The notes beneath the pieces are model-generated. The model did not search any database, had not been told where the DNA came from, and saw only the letters and a list, made by a program, of their open reading frames with translations. Shown here one piece after another: positions 10,889 through 22,671 of a DNA stretch of 64,000 nucleotides. The translations under genes and the position numbers were made by a program. How positions within the stretch are numbered: the stretch's first letter is position 1; each line of letters starts with the position of its first letter. The DNA is from Trachythela sp. YZ-2020 (taxonomy: Eukaryota; Cnidaria; Anthozoa; Malacalcyonacea; Clavulariidae), in assembly GCA_016169945.1 (NCBI GenBank), contig JADLSH010000279.1, positions 620,001 through 684,000 of the forward strand, given 5' to 3'.

Positions 10889-13800
10889 ATGTGGTACCTT
10901 AAAATGTTTCTAGTTCTGTTAATAGTATTACAAAGTCAAGTTGGCAATACATTCGATGGATTTATGCAAGGCGAAGGGTTGTACAGTTCAAGAAAGGAGA
11001 CCTTATCAAAAGTGCTGTTTCATGGAGTAAGCGAGAAGTGTAATGAGACTTTTAGAAGTTTGGACAGTTATACAAGATGGCAATGTAAGTTGATCGTTTG
11101 CCACATGGTTTACTGTTTATTTACAAGTTGAAATGCAGCCCGTCGGCGTCGATTCTCGGTAGGGTCAAAGTACCATCTTGACTGTGTGTTAATACTTATA
11201 AGACTATGAGTACCTAAATAGTAATTGAGCGTTTTGTCGGTATGTATATATTCTGCTAGTGGTACAATGGCTATAGTGCATATTCCTTTCGGCTTTCACC
11301 TCTGTGACCGGATTCGATTCCTGCAATTTATATATCATAGTCGTCTGATTATAATTTCGTGGAGATAGCCCTTACTGGACCTCTATCCAGTAAAAACAAA
11401 GTTTAGTTTTGCCGCATATATAATGATAAGCAAAACTAACAAGGTTTGATGATTTTCTAACTCGTTTCTGTTTGCCAAGAAGACATGAGTTTAATGAGGA
11501 CTATAGTATTCTAAACTAAACTAAACTACACTAAACTAAACTAAACTAAACTAAACTGAACTTTGAAGGGTTTCTGTAGACCTTTAGACCTAACCCCAGG
11601 AGTAACCGCACAAGTTCATGTATATACACTGGGGTGATGACAAACCATTAAAAGTCACCATTACAGACTTCTTGCGCTTATTTACCCCTATCAAGAATGT
11701 GCACATAATGAATGAAAACTTGAATTCATTATTCCACCTACTGAGTATATATACCGTATCGTTTTCAAGTTGTACTTCAGATCTCATGCATGAGCTCATT
11801 TTTATAAAGATCAACTGTAATGGGCATATTTGTCCAGTGTTACTACAGGAGGAAACCCGGAGAACACCGACGGTGTTTGGTCTGCCTCCTCCGCAGGCTC
11901 TTCTACATATGTTAATATAGTATATAATTATATAGATCAAATATAAATATCAGTAATATATAGATCAGTGGTTCGGAGTGCGCGGGTACTGCAAGCCCGA
12001 TTAATTATTCTAATTATTCGTTCGATTAATTATTAATTATTCGATTAATTATTCTAATTATTCTTTCTCCTCGTTAATTATTCATTTTTTTCGTTTTCCT
12101 CGTTAATTATTCGTTTTTTCCTCATTAATTATTTGTTGGCAAGCGACTGGGGACGAGGCAGGTGTTTGGTAGAATGAAATTGAAAGCACTCTTCTCACAT
12201 GCAACTGAAGCGAAATGACAATCAGACAACTGCATATTGCAGGAATAGAATCACGAGTCAGAGGTGAAAGAACCATGCACTAACCGCGCGCTGTGTCACA
12301 AACACGCCCAAACTAAACTCTCGCTTGCTATAACATTCACCGAATAGTATGGCGTATGCATGTTCGTTTAATTCATGCTTTTCTTCTAGATTTCGACAGC
12401 TGGGGTAAACCAGGCAGTGGAATCCTGAGTGGAAATGTGAAATGGTTTGGTGCATTTGATCAATGCATAGGAATTTCTGATGCTAAATATTGCCTTGTCA
12501 CTGTGCAGGGAAAATTTCGTACAAATACGGTAATCCGACTACAGCTTATCTGATTTAATTTTTTCCACCCGGCAGAATAAAGTATTGAATAATGCAGTAT
12601 GCATGCAATGTCAACCAACTGCCCGAACTTTAGTCGGCCGATATATCTCTTCGATTCATGTTAAGTAACCAAGCCAATGCAACGGATCATTCGAGGATAA
12701 TGAGCCCACAGAATATACCATCTGTTTTACATGCATCTAAACCAGGCTCCGGGAAGCTCCGGATATACTTCGATTTCCTCCTGTAGTATAACACTGGACA
12801 AATTATGGAAGACCCTTGCTGTAACTCTAGGAAGAACAGTGCAGAATTGATAGAAAATATACGGTATAAATAAAGTTAGTCTATTTCGTATCTTTGTGCA
12901 CTCTTAAATCTTGATCAAATCGACTCCCAGCGTCTCAATCCATAAGTTCTTACTATCCTTTCAGACTGTCCCAATCTGGTATGGTATTTGTGTTCCCGAT
13001 GCTTGTGACGACACGGATATTTCTATTGGCATTGAAAATTTTTTCAACAACGGTTGGTGCATAGCTATTGAGAACCACACTGTTTTAAATTTCTCGTGTG
13101 TTAGTGAGATATTATATTTATTATTCTTTGATAGTGAGCCGTCGCTATTTTCCAAGTGTTCGTGTTCTTGATCTCAGCTGTTATGAAGAGCAATCCTATA
13201 CCACCGCCGTGGTTTTCACTATGTAAGTATTCAGGTTAGCCCCCGCCATTTTGGGTGGCAAATTCAAACCACTGGTTCAACTGACTAATTAAAATGAAAT
13301 CCAACATGGTTGAGATTAATACGTACACCAACTTTGCTCAATAACTCCAGTTCTAGACATGCTAAAACAACATTTTTTGTTTCGGAGATATCATTTACGT
13401 TCTTTTTCAGAATATTTTGTTGTATTATTCTTGCGTGCTGTGCTATTGGGACAGCTATCGAAATTTGTCAAGAATCGTTCCTGCAGAATGGCAAGGAATT
13501 TGATTATCTTGCAAAACAAAATGATGTCTTGAAACAAGACAATAAGAAGCAGGGTGAAAGTTCCTTTGGATCTAAAATGGCAGATGTAACGGAAACGACA
13601 CCATTAATGCGACCAAACAAACAACAAAACGGTAAGAATTTTTTACTCTTCCTTATTCTGCCAGTTGTCAGACTGGTAAGTAGGTAGGTAGGTAGGTAGG
13701 TAGGTAGGTAAGTGGGTAGGATGGGTAGGGTAGGGTAGGGTAGGGTAGGGTAGGGTAGGGTAGGGTAGGGTAGGGTAGGTAGGTAGGTAGGTAGGTAGGT

Positions 13801-14339
13801 AGGTATAGGTAGGTATAGGTAGGTATAGGTAGGGAGGTAGGTAGGTAGGTAGGTATAGGTAGGGAGGTAGATATAGGTAGGTAGGTAGGTAGGTAGGTAG
13901 GTACAGTAGGTAGATAGGTAGATACGTTGGTGAGCAATGGTAGGTAGGTAATCAAACTAGTATGTAGTTAGCTAGGTAGGCAGCTAAGTTGCATTTTTGT
14001 GGGTTGGTTCGTTTGTTTGCTTGCTTGTTAACTAGTCCATTACTTAACAAAAAATAAATGTCTTTGCAGGTGTTACTGACAGTCTAAAACTTAAGACCGC
14101 TCAAGAAAAGAACATCGCACTTACCACACAAGACACAATAAACGATAATCGACATTTCAAACCTAATGGTACGTCAAAATTAGGATATTCCAGATTGAAT
14201 ATCTTATAAAGAGCCACGGAAATATATAGAAGAAATCAGTGGATAGAAAACACTCACCTTTACGTACACGATAAATGAATATATTTAATATGTGTACCAC
14301 TCTGAGGTTTTACAACCCAATTGACAAAGGTCTCCGAGT

Positions 14340-14399
<60 letters not shown>

Positions 14400-17300
14400 T
14401 GGTTAATGCCTGAGGGAGGAAAACCGGAGTACCCGGAGAAAAACCATCAAGGCTTAGAAGAGAACGAACCAATCTCAACTTACATGATATTATCAAGCCC
14501 AGAGAAGTTACCCAACCTAAGTAAATCCCTGCCCTCGACCTGCTGTATAGCCAGCTTAACTCGGAGATAAGGAACAGCGCGCTAACCGCATCTGCCATCC
14601 GTGCTTCCCCAGTGATAAAACTAGAATATAAATATATTTTGTTATGATTAGCTATGATAACCACTCGCCTATTTCAGGTTTCCTGGTGGAATTCTTCCTA
14701 TGTTTCTCGCTGCTCCGTAATACTCGCGATGTATTGAAGACTGATGTTGCACCTGGGTCAGTGACGTCAGTGTATGGTTTACGAGTTATATCTATGTTTT
14801 GGATAATACTGGCCCATGTTTATGTTTTCTCCAAACCAATAAATGGAATCGTTGGTAAGTAATATTACAGCAAGTGAAGAGGACACGTATTTCACTCCAC
14901 CGATATTATCATTCTCGTTCATTTTACCATTTCTTTGTTGCCTTCTCAGTTCTGGGCAAGTTTAGCAGGAAAAATATGAAGTTAGCTTGTAGTTACGTTC
15001 GGTCAACTGTGAATCTAGGTGGCTTTTGTTTTGTTTTCTAGAAAATATTGCTGATCTTTATAAACAAACTGAAAACTTCTCAATGATGGTAATAACAAAC
15101 TCCTATCCTGCTGTTGACACGTTTTTCTTTCTCAGGTAAGCGATTTAAGGCCTTAATAAAACTAATTAACTAACTTTATTGATATTTTGATCAGGCTCAT
15201 CGCCTTCATTTCTTTCAAACACTTGCTAGCGTATGCACCTAAACTGACACAGCGCAAGCCAGCGCTACCCGCAAACTGATATCTTCTGGTATACACACTG
15301 GGTCAATGCCCAGTCGTATACTACAGGAGGAAACCAAAGTGCGCAGAGAAAATCTGTGGTCAGTTTATCTGGTACAGTCAAACTGGAAGCACTCTTCTCA
15401 CATGTACGACTGTGGAAAAGTTATAAACAGACGCGGCACTGTATATTGCAAGAATCAAATCCCGGTCGTTGAGGTAAAAGGTACATAGAACCCCTAACAT
15501 AGGAGCATTTTATATCCTGTAGTGGTTTGTTGCTGATGTATAATGTCATGAAAAGTTTAAAAAACAACGATGGACAGATACACTGGGGCAAGTTTTATTT
15601 ACATCGTTTTCTAAGGTATTGTAAAACATTTCTGTTTCATGTGAACTTCAAAGTATTGCCACTTATAGAGTCGGTATATTTGCCGCTATTTACAAGATCA
15701 CTACATATGAAAAAACTCACCATTGTTTTTTCACCTATTGACATAATTGCAGCATTATATATAGTACTTGGTGAAACCCAACGTTATCAGACTGAGAAAA
15801 TGATGTACATCTTGTTTTCATTATGTGTAGTCATTATGTGTATTTGGTGGCCAATAAATAGAATTGTAAAATGAATTTTGATTTTCTTAGTCGTAAAAGT
15901 GTGAACATTGTTGAAGTTTGCTACAAGTTCGTTGTTGGATTTCACGATTGTCACTCAAGCTGGAAGAGAAACAAGTACTAAAACTAATGGCGGACGCGTG
16001 CTTTTCATAAATTTATTCTAGGCTCACACCAGCGATGATGTTCGTGATATTATTCATCGTTCAGTTGGAACCCTTCGTTGATAAAGGACCTTTATGGAAA
16101 CGACATCTTGATGAAGAAAGTTGTGATGATTATTGGTGGACAAATCTCTTGTACATTAATAATTTTTATCCGACAAATGTCGCCGGAGATTCGGTAAGAC
16201 AACATATGACTCTTACTGAACCTTGAGAGGGAAGAGTTTATAGAACTGATAGAGATTTCCAGTATAAATAGAGTTAGTTTATGCCAGTTCTCCCAAGAGG
16301 TTCAGTTCAGTTCAGTTCAGTAATCAGCGGTTCAGTAAACTGTTCAGATCAGTAATCTGTTCAGTTCAGTAATCTGTTCAGTTCAGTAATCTGTTCAGTT
16401 CAGTAATCTGTTCAGTTCAGTAATCTGTTCAGTTCAGTAATCAGTTGTTCAGTAATCAGTTTAGTTCAGTAATCTGTTCAGTTCAGTAAACTGTTCAGAT
16501 CAGTAATCTGTTCAGTTCAGTAATCTGTTCAGTTCAGTAATCTGTTCAGTTCAGTAATCTGTTCAGTTCAGTAATCTGTTCAGTTCAGTAATCTGTTCAG
16601 TTCAGTAATCTGTTCAGTTCAGTAATCTGTTCAGTTCAGTAATCTGTTCAGTTCAGTAATCTGTTCAGTTCAGTAATCTGTTCAGTTCAGTAATCTGTTC
16701 AGTTCAGTAATCTGTTCAGTTCAGTTCAGTAATCAGTTTAGTTTAGTTTAGTTTAGTTTAGTTTAGATTATTTAGTTTAGTTTAGTTTAGTTTAGTTTAG
16801 TTTAGTTTAGATTATTTAGTTTAGTTTAGTTTAGTTTAGTTTAGTTTAGATTATTTAGTTTAGTTTAGTTTAGTTTAGTTTAGTTTAGTTTAGTTTAGTT
16901 TAGTTAATTAGTTTAGTTTAGTTTGGTTGTGCCGTTCAACTTTGTGACCAGGGTTCGATTCCTGCAATATGGAGTTCGATTCCTAAAAATGTCGCCTCAA
17001 TCGCATTTGAGTCAAGTGATTCAAGTTTGACTCAGATAAAGCTATCCAGCATAAAAAAGTTTAATTCACTCGAAGAGGTTTGCGCTGTCACACACTCTCA
17101 TCAAGGCATGTATTGATCAAATATACTAATGATCTTGTTATAGACAGCCTTTATATAAATAACCTATGTATAGCAATTCTTAAAGCGTTGTTAACTTTTC
17201 ATTTAGTGTATGGGATGGCTATGGTATCTTGCTGTGGATATGCAGTTTTTTATCTTTACTCCAATTATTATTTATATTTTCTACAGGTACAGTATTAGGG

Positions 17301-20300
17301 ATGTCCTTTTGCACACGTAAAAACGCACAAGTTGTATAACAAACCTGCAGCAGACCTGTACCAATGCTGATTCAACAACTTGTTATCAGGATGTGTCCGC
17401 ACTGCTTGTTCCCAGCTTGTTGACAAGTTGTCAACGGCTTGTTGACAACTTGCTACAAGGTTGTTGACTCAACAGATTTGTTACAAGTTGTTCCAACAAC
17501 TTGTTATCGTCCTGGGCCGGTTGTACGAAGCCCGTTTAGCTTAAGCGGTGGATAACTCGAAAATATAGATCAAGTCTATACATTCATCGAACAACCAAGC
17601 TAAAATATTTCAACTTGAATAGAACAATTATATTTGCAACTACATATTAAGGGCATAAGATTTAAGTTCAGTCACTCACCAAATGTGTGGCTTATCCACC
17701 GTTTAAGCTAACAGGTTGTGAGTGACAACCTTGTAGCAACTTGATGAAATTACAACATTGTTACAATTTGTTGACAACTGACAAGTTTGCTACAAGTCTG
17801 TTGCGAACACATCTTTTTGACAAGACGTGATATTTTTACGTGTGTACATGAGTTCCAATTTTATCTCGGTATTCTTTTCATTATAACACTATTAGCGGTT
17901 GGCACATTTCACTACGCAAGCTCAATTATAGGCGGCCATGTTGTATACTATATACAAAAACACGATCCGAAAGCAAGTAGTTGTATATCTTATTCAACAT
18001 GCGCAGACGAGAATACTGTATATAGTTTGGGTGGAAAAAATATCGGACCATGGGACCATTTGGTCTCATGAAATTCCTAGAATGTCAACAGTCAACAATC
18101 TAAATTTGTTTGTTTGATCACATTGGTCCAATAAAGAAATAATTTTTTTCCTGGCCTGATAGTTTGTGATTCGTCTTGATAAAAACGTCCGTATTCTTCA
18201 ATAATCCTGAATAAGACATGAATGGTATTTGGTGAGAAAAATGAACTGAAAGTTTATGTAAATCAGCAGGATTTTGTGTCCGATATACAAGCTCCTTCAC
18301 GGTCATGATATGATATGATAAGACTTTATTTAAAGAAGGTGACATTAAACAGTTGAAAACTGACAAACGTGTGGCACTTCCGTTGTGTGTTTCTTGTGAG
18401 TGCATATTGTATAATTGTATACAATCTCTGTTGTAGGTATGGTTATCGCGGAATGATTGGTTCATCGTTATTTCTTGGTACTATATCGATCATTTGCATT
18501 GCTGCTATTACCAAACATTATGACCTACATCCTATGTCCATATCGATGCCAAACTCCTCACCGTAAGTTTAAATTATAGTTAAGATTTAGGCGGGCGCTA
18601 GGCAGGGGGGGGGGTAGACCGCCTAAATCTCTAACTTGAACTAAATCTCTTACAGGTCTGCTGTATTAGACTTGTTCAATTATCTCTATGTCAAACCGTA
18701 TTGTCGAATTCATCCCTACTTGGTCGGTCTTGTATTTGGCTACCTCATGTACAGAAGAGCGTTCAGGGCCAAACAACTAAATTGGGTAGGTATACTTATT
18801 ATACTATTCAATATATACAAATCGTCTTTACAAATAATTTAACTGAGTTGCCCAGAAAAACCATTAAAACTATCTCGTATAGAATGTGATACGTACACGG
18901 GGCTTCGGTGGCGCAGTCGTCAGAGCATGCGCATTTCACCTCTGAGATCGTGGGTTCGATTCTCGACACTTATGTGTCATCGCTCCGAAAATCCCAGTGG
19001 ATTTTCTCCTCCAACAGGGAATGTTGACAGGGTGGGTTTGGATAAGCCCCAAACTAACCCTTCCATCATATCTGTGCTCCCTGATCAGACATATTGAGCC
19101 TTTAATAATTTAGGCCTTCGACTCGATCAAGTCGTGCTGCGTCCTTCGCTGTGTTTACGGCTGGGAGCCTGGGGGAGCCTGTGACCGGGATTCGATTCCT
19201 GCAATATGCAGTTTTTCTATTTTGACTGAATTCGAAGAATGCTTCCAGCTAGACTCTACTAAACACACAAGTTTTCTTCAGGTACTCCTGTTTAATCCTC
19301 CTGTAACAAGGCGGATAGAGCTATCCAGTAGAAATTGATACAGTTAGTTTAGTTTAGTTTAGTTTAGTTGAGTTCAGTTTAGTTTAGTTTAGTTTAGTTT
19401 AGTTTAGTTTAGTTTAGGTTTCTTCCTGTAGTAATCCTGGACCAATAAGGTATGACCCTTACTTGACCTTTAGAAAGAACGACTTATAACGTAATAGCGC
19501 TATCTGGCATAAATAAAGCTAGTTTAGTTTAGGTTACCTATTGTAGTAATGCTGATGGTATGTACCTTACTGGACCTCTAGAACTGATAGAACACACCAG
19601 TATATATTAAAAAAAAATTCACACTTTCATTTTCCAGCCTTTGGCCGTAATTTTCTGGTTTATTGCTGTTGTCGTTGCTTTTACTCTAATCTATGGACCT
19701 TTTACTGCATTACGCGAAGATCCTAGACCATGGACAATGTCCGAAAAGATACTCTATAATTCTACAAGGCATTTAGTCTGGGGAATTCTTCTGGCCTGGG
19801 TTACGTATGCTTGTGAATTTGGTTATGGAGGTGAGTCTGTTCCGGTGATCGAGAAGTGCATTACAACTATCAAGAGAGGAATGATTTTGAAAGAAGATAG
19901 CATAATAGAAGCATCACAGGCAAATAGAAAAATTATTGCACAGACCAAATCAACCCCCCCGCCCGCCCCTCAAATGTTAAACGGTCGGCTCTTTATACAA
20001 ATTCGTGCATATGAAACACCATACACTCTAGTGTACCATAGCACATTAAATATTAAAGCAGACTGACATGTCATATTTTATTGTAGGGTATGTTCAAGAA
20101 TTTCTCTCTGCGAGGTTTTGGATACCGTTAGGTCGTCTGACGTATTGTACATATTTAGTACATAGTCAGTTGATAAACGTCATGTACTTTGGCTATAGAT
20201 CTGGATTGTTTTTCTCTACCCAATGGTGGGTAAGTAAGCAAACCTTTTTTTGAAGACCTTCCCAATAGGTTTGCCGAAGTGATGTCACAAGGATTAGGGT

Positions 20301-20912
20301 TAGGATTAAGATTATGGTATGCAGTAGGGTTAGGACTTAGGATTAAGGTTAGGGTTAAGATTAGGGTTAGTATTAGGGTTACAATTAGAGTAAGGATTAG
20401 AGTTAAGGTTAGGATTAGGGATGGAGTTAAGATTAGGAATGGGATTAGGATTGGGATATGGATTGCAAGGACTTGGAATACGAAATCGTTTTATTTAAAT
20501 CGAAGATTGAAATTCACCCATATTCTTAATTATTTTTGTCGCATAGGAGCTTCTGTGGTTTTAAGTCACTTTGGCTTTGCAGCATCTTCAGAACGAAATT
20601 TGCTTCGTGTAACAAGTTCTTGATAGAGTTAGTTTAGTTTAGTTAATTGAAGAACATGTACTAACCATGATTCATGATTAACTCCTCAATAAAAGGCCAA
20701 TAAAAGGCATGCAGCAGTAACGAAACCATCTGTGTTTCTCACTACAATTGTTAACATTTCGTGTCTCTCTTTTGTTTTAGGCGTATATATACTGCTCGGC
20801 TCTGCTGTTGTCTCATGGTATTGCATTTCTCCTTGTCATAACCATCGAATATCCTTGCGCAAACCTAGAAAAACTTCTGTTTGGAAAAAGACAAAGGAAA
20901 GATCAGAAATAA
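10889..20912 (+). CDS. NRF-6-like multipass acyltransferase, gene A (16 exons, 723 aa)
   Basis: A member of the nose-resistant-to-fluoxetine (nrf-6) family: a secreted-facing NRF domain joined to an acyltransferase-3 membrane domain, linked in nematodes to lipid/drug transport. The substrate is unknown. Exons: 10889-11084, 12390-12529, 12965-13052, 13135-13222, 13411-13631, 14070-14168, 14678-14854, 15042-15135, 15523-15615, 16022-16193, 17207-17286, 18437-18562, 18656-18785, 19638-19830, 20087-20229, 20781-20912. All phases agree. There is a signal peptide (WYLKMFLVLLIVLQS). The NRF domain (~50-170) carries GKPGSGILSGNVKWFGAFDQC and YGICVPDAC. The first transmembrane helix follows at ~172-190. 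The acyltransferase part starts near 285 with GLRVISMFWIILAH (His ~324, the conserved His), then DTFFFLSG, KPYCRIHPYLVG, RFWIPLGRLTY and IEYPCANLE. Exon 6 (14070-14168) is a cytoplasmic-loop insert absent from genes C and D. Exons 11-16 have a second copy at 23319-27359. Confidence 0.92.
11262..11405 (+). mobile_element. tRNA-derived SINE-like fragment
   Basis: A box-B-like GGATTCGATTCCTGCAA follows a box-A-like TGGTACAATGGC. The tail GGACCTCTATCCAGTAAAA belongs to the SINE tail seen many times in the window. An ACTAA-type run follows at about 11509-11560. Confidence 0.55.
11985..12135. repeat. AT-rich TTAATTATTCG repeat tract
   Basis: Irregular tandem copies of TTAATTATTCG and its variants lie in intron 1 of gene A. 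Confidence 0.7.
13678..13965. repeat. (GGTA)n / (GGGTA)n minisatellite
   Basis: Long runs of GGTA and GGGTA units in intron 5 of gene A, starting about 47 bp past the splice donor at 13632. The apparent Tyr/Leu/Pro/Thr-rich frame on the other strand is produced by the repeat. Confidence 0.95.
14339..14399. repeat. (TTAG)n microsatellite
   Basis: About 15 perfect TTAG units in intron 6 of gene A, next to SINE-like sequence (TGGTTAATGCC... CCCGGAG). Confidence 0.95.
16298..16735. repeat. 17-bp minisatellite CAGTAATCTGTTCAGTT
   Basis: More than twenty copies of the 17-bp unit lie in intron 10 of gene A. The same array is the left border of the second duplicated segment at 22680, so it is the likely recombination (or mis-assembly) site. 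Confidence 0.95.
16736..16925. repeat. (TTTAG)n array with periodic GATTATTTAG
   Basis: TTTAG pentamers interrupted regularly by GATTATTTAG. Similar pentamer tails follow SINE copies elsewhere (19340-19420, 25858-25895). The second copy is at 22850-23036. Confidence 0.92.
17312..17850. mobile_element. ACAAGTTG-palindrome MITE with a nested MITE
   Basis: Ends CACACGTAAAAA and, on the right, TTTTTACGTGTG form an inverted repeat. The body consists of AACTTGTTGACAAGTTG-type palindromes. Between about 17513 and 17712 a second element with ends GTTTAGCTTAAGCGGTGG and CCACCGTTTAAGCTAAC has inserted; the related element at 40230-40510 lacks it. The whole unit recurs at about 23424-23962 in the duplicated segment. 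Confidence 0.75.
18899..19100 (+). mobile_element. tRNA-derived SINE
   Basis: A tRNA-like head with box A (TGGCGCAGTCGTCAGAGC) and box B (GGGTTCGATTC) is followed by a non-tRNA body. No acceptor stem closes, so it is not a tRNA gene. The duplicated copy lies at 25299-25500. Confidence 0.75.
20285..20470. repeat. Degenerate TTAGGG-like repeats
   Basis: Variants of TTAGGGTTAGGAT in intron 15 of gene A. The second copy is at about 26725-26910. Confidence 0.85.
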
Positions 20913-20993
20913 ATGAAACGCATTCTTATGTTTATCAAGTAATTTCTTCATTAAAAATAATATCGGACATACATGGTGACTGATGCACGCTTT

Positions 20994-20999
20994 AATAAA
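20994..20999 (+). terminator. Polyadenylation signal AATAAA for gene A
   Basis: AATAAA 82 bp after the stop of gene A. The equivalent in the duplicated copy lies at about 27444. Confidence 0.55.
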
Positions 21000-21267
21000 A
21001 ACTGTAGTTTATAATATAAGTAAATATTTTAATAAAAATCTAGACTATATTGTAGTGTAAAGGTCCAAAATCAAGTAAATCACAGATTAAATTAAAGGAA
21101 AACTCAGCATTTGTTGGAACCGTTTTGCAAGTAACAGTTAAGTAAGACAAGTAAAATTCCCGGTTAACAGTAAATAGGATTTTGGCAAAATCACGCTTAA
21201 CAGTAAACCCCCTAAACACCCTCTTTTAATTATGGGATACAGGGTAGTATGCACCTTTAATGCACAT

Positions 21268-21633
21268 GACAAGGCATATTTTAACATATATACTGGGGGG
21301 CCACTTGGCCCCCCAGGCCCTCTTGATGGCCCCCCACTCACACAAAATTGGCCCCCCACTCCCTGGGCCCTTTATACATTGGGTCGTTTACAGAGTAAAT
21401 GATTTGTCTGTGTTTAACGAAATATCGTTTTTATGGCTTATATAGTTAGGCATTTTTAAAGTTTTAGTTAAAACATTGAAATACTATTGGCTTGGCAATT
21501 TCAGAGCTCCAGATTTCAAAATTTTCCTGGGAAAAAACTCCCTCGGACCCCTACAGGGCTCGCGCCTTCAGCACTCAGATTAAGGGCCCTTTTTCACAAA
21601 TGGACTTAGAAATCCTTAAAATATGCCCTGGCA
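21268..21633. mobile_element. Transposable element with AAGGCATATTTTAA ends
   Basis: Starts AAGGCATATTTTAACATAT and ends TTAAAATATGCCCTGG, an imperfect inverted repeat. The site in duplication copy 2 (near 27715) lacks it. A second copy with its own insertion lies at 44663-45200, which confirms it as mobile. Confidence 0.7.
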
Positions 21634-21639
21634 CATGAC

Positions 21640-21755
21640 CATTTAACAATTAGACAACGAGTCCGAGTTGTCTATGAGCGAATAGTCAACGAAGGCGAAG
21701 CCTGAGTCGACTATTCGCTCATAGACAACGAGGACGAGTTGTCTAATTGTTTTAG
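21640..21755. repeat. Near-perfect hairpin ACAATTAGACAACGAG
   Basis: Arms of about 50 bp (AATTAGACAACGAG..., GAGCGAATAGTC...) face each other around GAAGGCGAAGCCTG. It lies in the block unique to copy 1 and is likely a MITE or foldback end. Confidence 0.8.
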
Positions 21756-22287
21756 TATACACCTTGTATAGATATATTAATTTCGAGAAAATAATCCATA
21801 CACCGTGTAATTTTTAAAATAATTTAATTCAGTTGTGTTATTTAACCACTCGTGAGCGGCAAGTAAAAGCAGATTTATTAATAAAATACGGTTTCTATTT
21901 CGTTCCTTGCCATTAAAAATCTTCATGCAATATTTTGTGGCCTTTTTAGTTTTCTCAGGGGTAGAATTTTCTATCAAACTCTCCAAAAATTCCTCCGAAA
22001 CGTCTCCGATATTTTTTCAGGTTTGTTTTCATTTTTCCCAAACGTTGTCCATCACGAATGGTCAACGGTTGAGTAGCCAATCAGAATGTAGGATTTGTAA
22101 TGGACAATGGTTGGGTGTATACTAAATGTCAATAGACCTACTAAATCAGCAAACGCATGTTCATTGCGGCATTGCCCAATTCACATTTTCGGAACTGACA
22201 TCTCTCAATTCTATTTGCCACCAAATACAAGACATTTTTGTGCCACCATCTTCTGCAAGCTTTAGAACCATTAACACCTTCAGTAAT

Positions 22288-22335
22288 CACGTGCTAGGGA
22301 ATATGCTATTGCGCAATATTTTGGTAATGACGTCA
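22288..22335 (+). promoter_or_regulatory. Candidate promoter motif cluster upstream of exon C1 copy 1
   Basis: Within 48 bp and 66-113 bp upstream of the ATG at 22401 lie CACGTG (22288), ATTGCGCAAT (22308) and TGACGTCA (22328). These are perfect palindromes for E-box, C/EBP-type and CREB/ATF-type factors. The same order is kept before the ATG at 28029. Confidence 0.45.
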
Positions 22336-22400
22336 GCACCAGTTGTCACTTTCATTCTGCATTGTGCTATATTTGATTATTTGTTGCATAATTTTGAAAT

Positions 22401-22671
22401 ATGGCTTTAAATGTTCATCTTTTTACTTGTACGTTGTTCGTTTTACTATTTTTAAACATTCAACACGGGAATGCACAAAAATACAGCTACGAGAAGCCAA
22501 ATATGGCAAGCATGAGTCGAAAAGAGTTGCAAATGGCTGGGCCTGTAATTGACAACGCTATAAAATTTGCTCTAAACCACGTTTTCAGTGTTTCGAATGT
22601 ATCTAAGAACGCTTCAGGACATAACAACATATTAAAAAACTTGACGAGGATTTTTGAAATTGCATTTCCTA
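22401..22671 (+). CDS. Orphan first exon of an NRF gene (extra copy of gene C exon 1)
   Basis: Encodes a signal peptide (TCTLFVLLFLNIQHGNAQ) and an N-terminal segment nearly identical to exon 1 of gene C. The true donor is replaced at the duplication junction, where the sequence changes to A|GTAATG and runs straight into the minisatellite. That GT would keep phase 1. Spliced to 29474 it could be an alternative first exon of gene C. Spliced to the neighbouring exon at 23319 it would go out of frame and stop early in the next exon. Five base differences from 28029-28299 all change the amino acid. It is either an alternative start exon, a relic, or an assembly duplicate. Confidence 0.6.

Noticed and set aside
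13668..13955. Pro/Thr/Tyr/Leu-rich open frame on the minus strand
   Set aside because: Translation of the GGTA/GGGTA minisatellite.
16298..16735. Regularly spaced repeats resembling a CRISPR array
   Set aside because: The 17-bp units are directly adjacent without unique spacers, in an animal intron, so it is a minisatellite. The same holds for 56253-56940.
17787..18071. Hydrophobic open frame (FYLGILFIITLLAVGTFHYAS) repeated at 23899
   Set aside because: At first it looked like an alternative transmembrane exon of gene A. It starts inside a MITE and its 3' half matches the GGCCATGTTGTATAC hairpin repeat also found near 24690. Its conservation is explained by the segmental duplication.
18905..18975. 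Possible functional tRNA gene
   Set aside because: Box A and box B are present but no acceptor stem pairs, and the sequence continues as a dispersed SINE body with several other copies in the window.
20285..20623. Arg/Val/Lys-rich open frame after exon 15 of gene A
   Set aside because: It is the translation of degenerate TTAGGG-like repeats between two well-supported exons.
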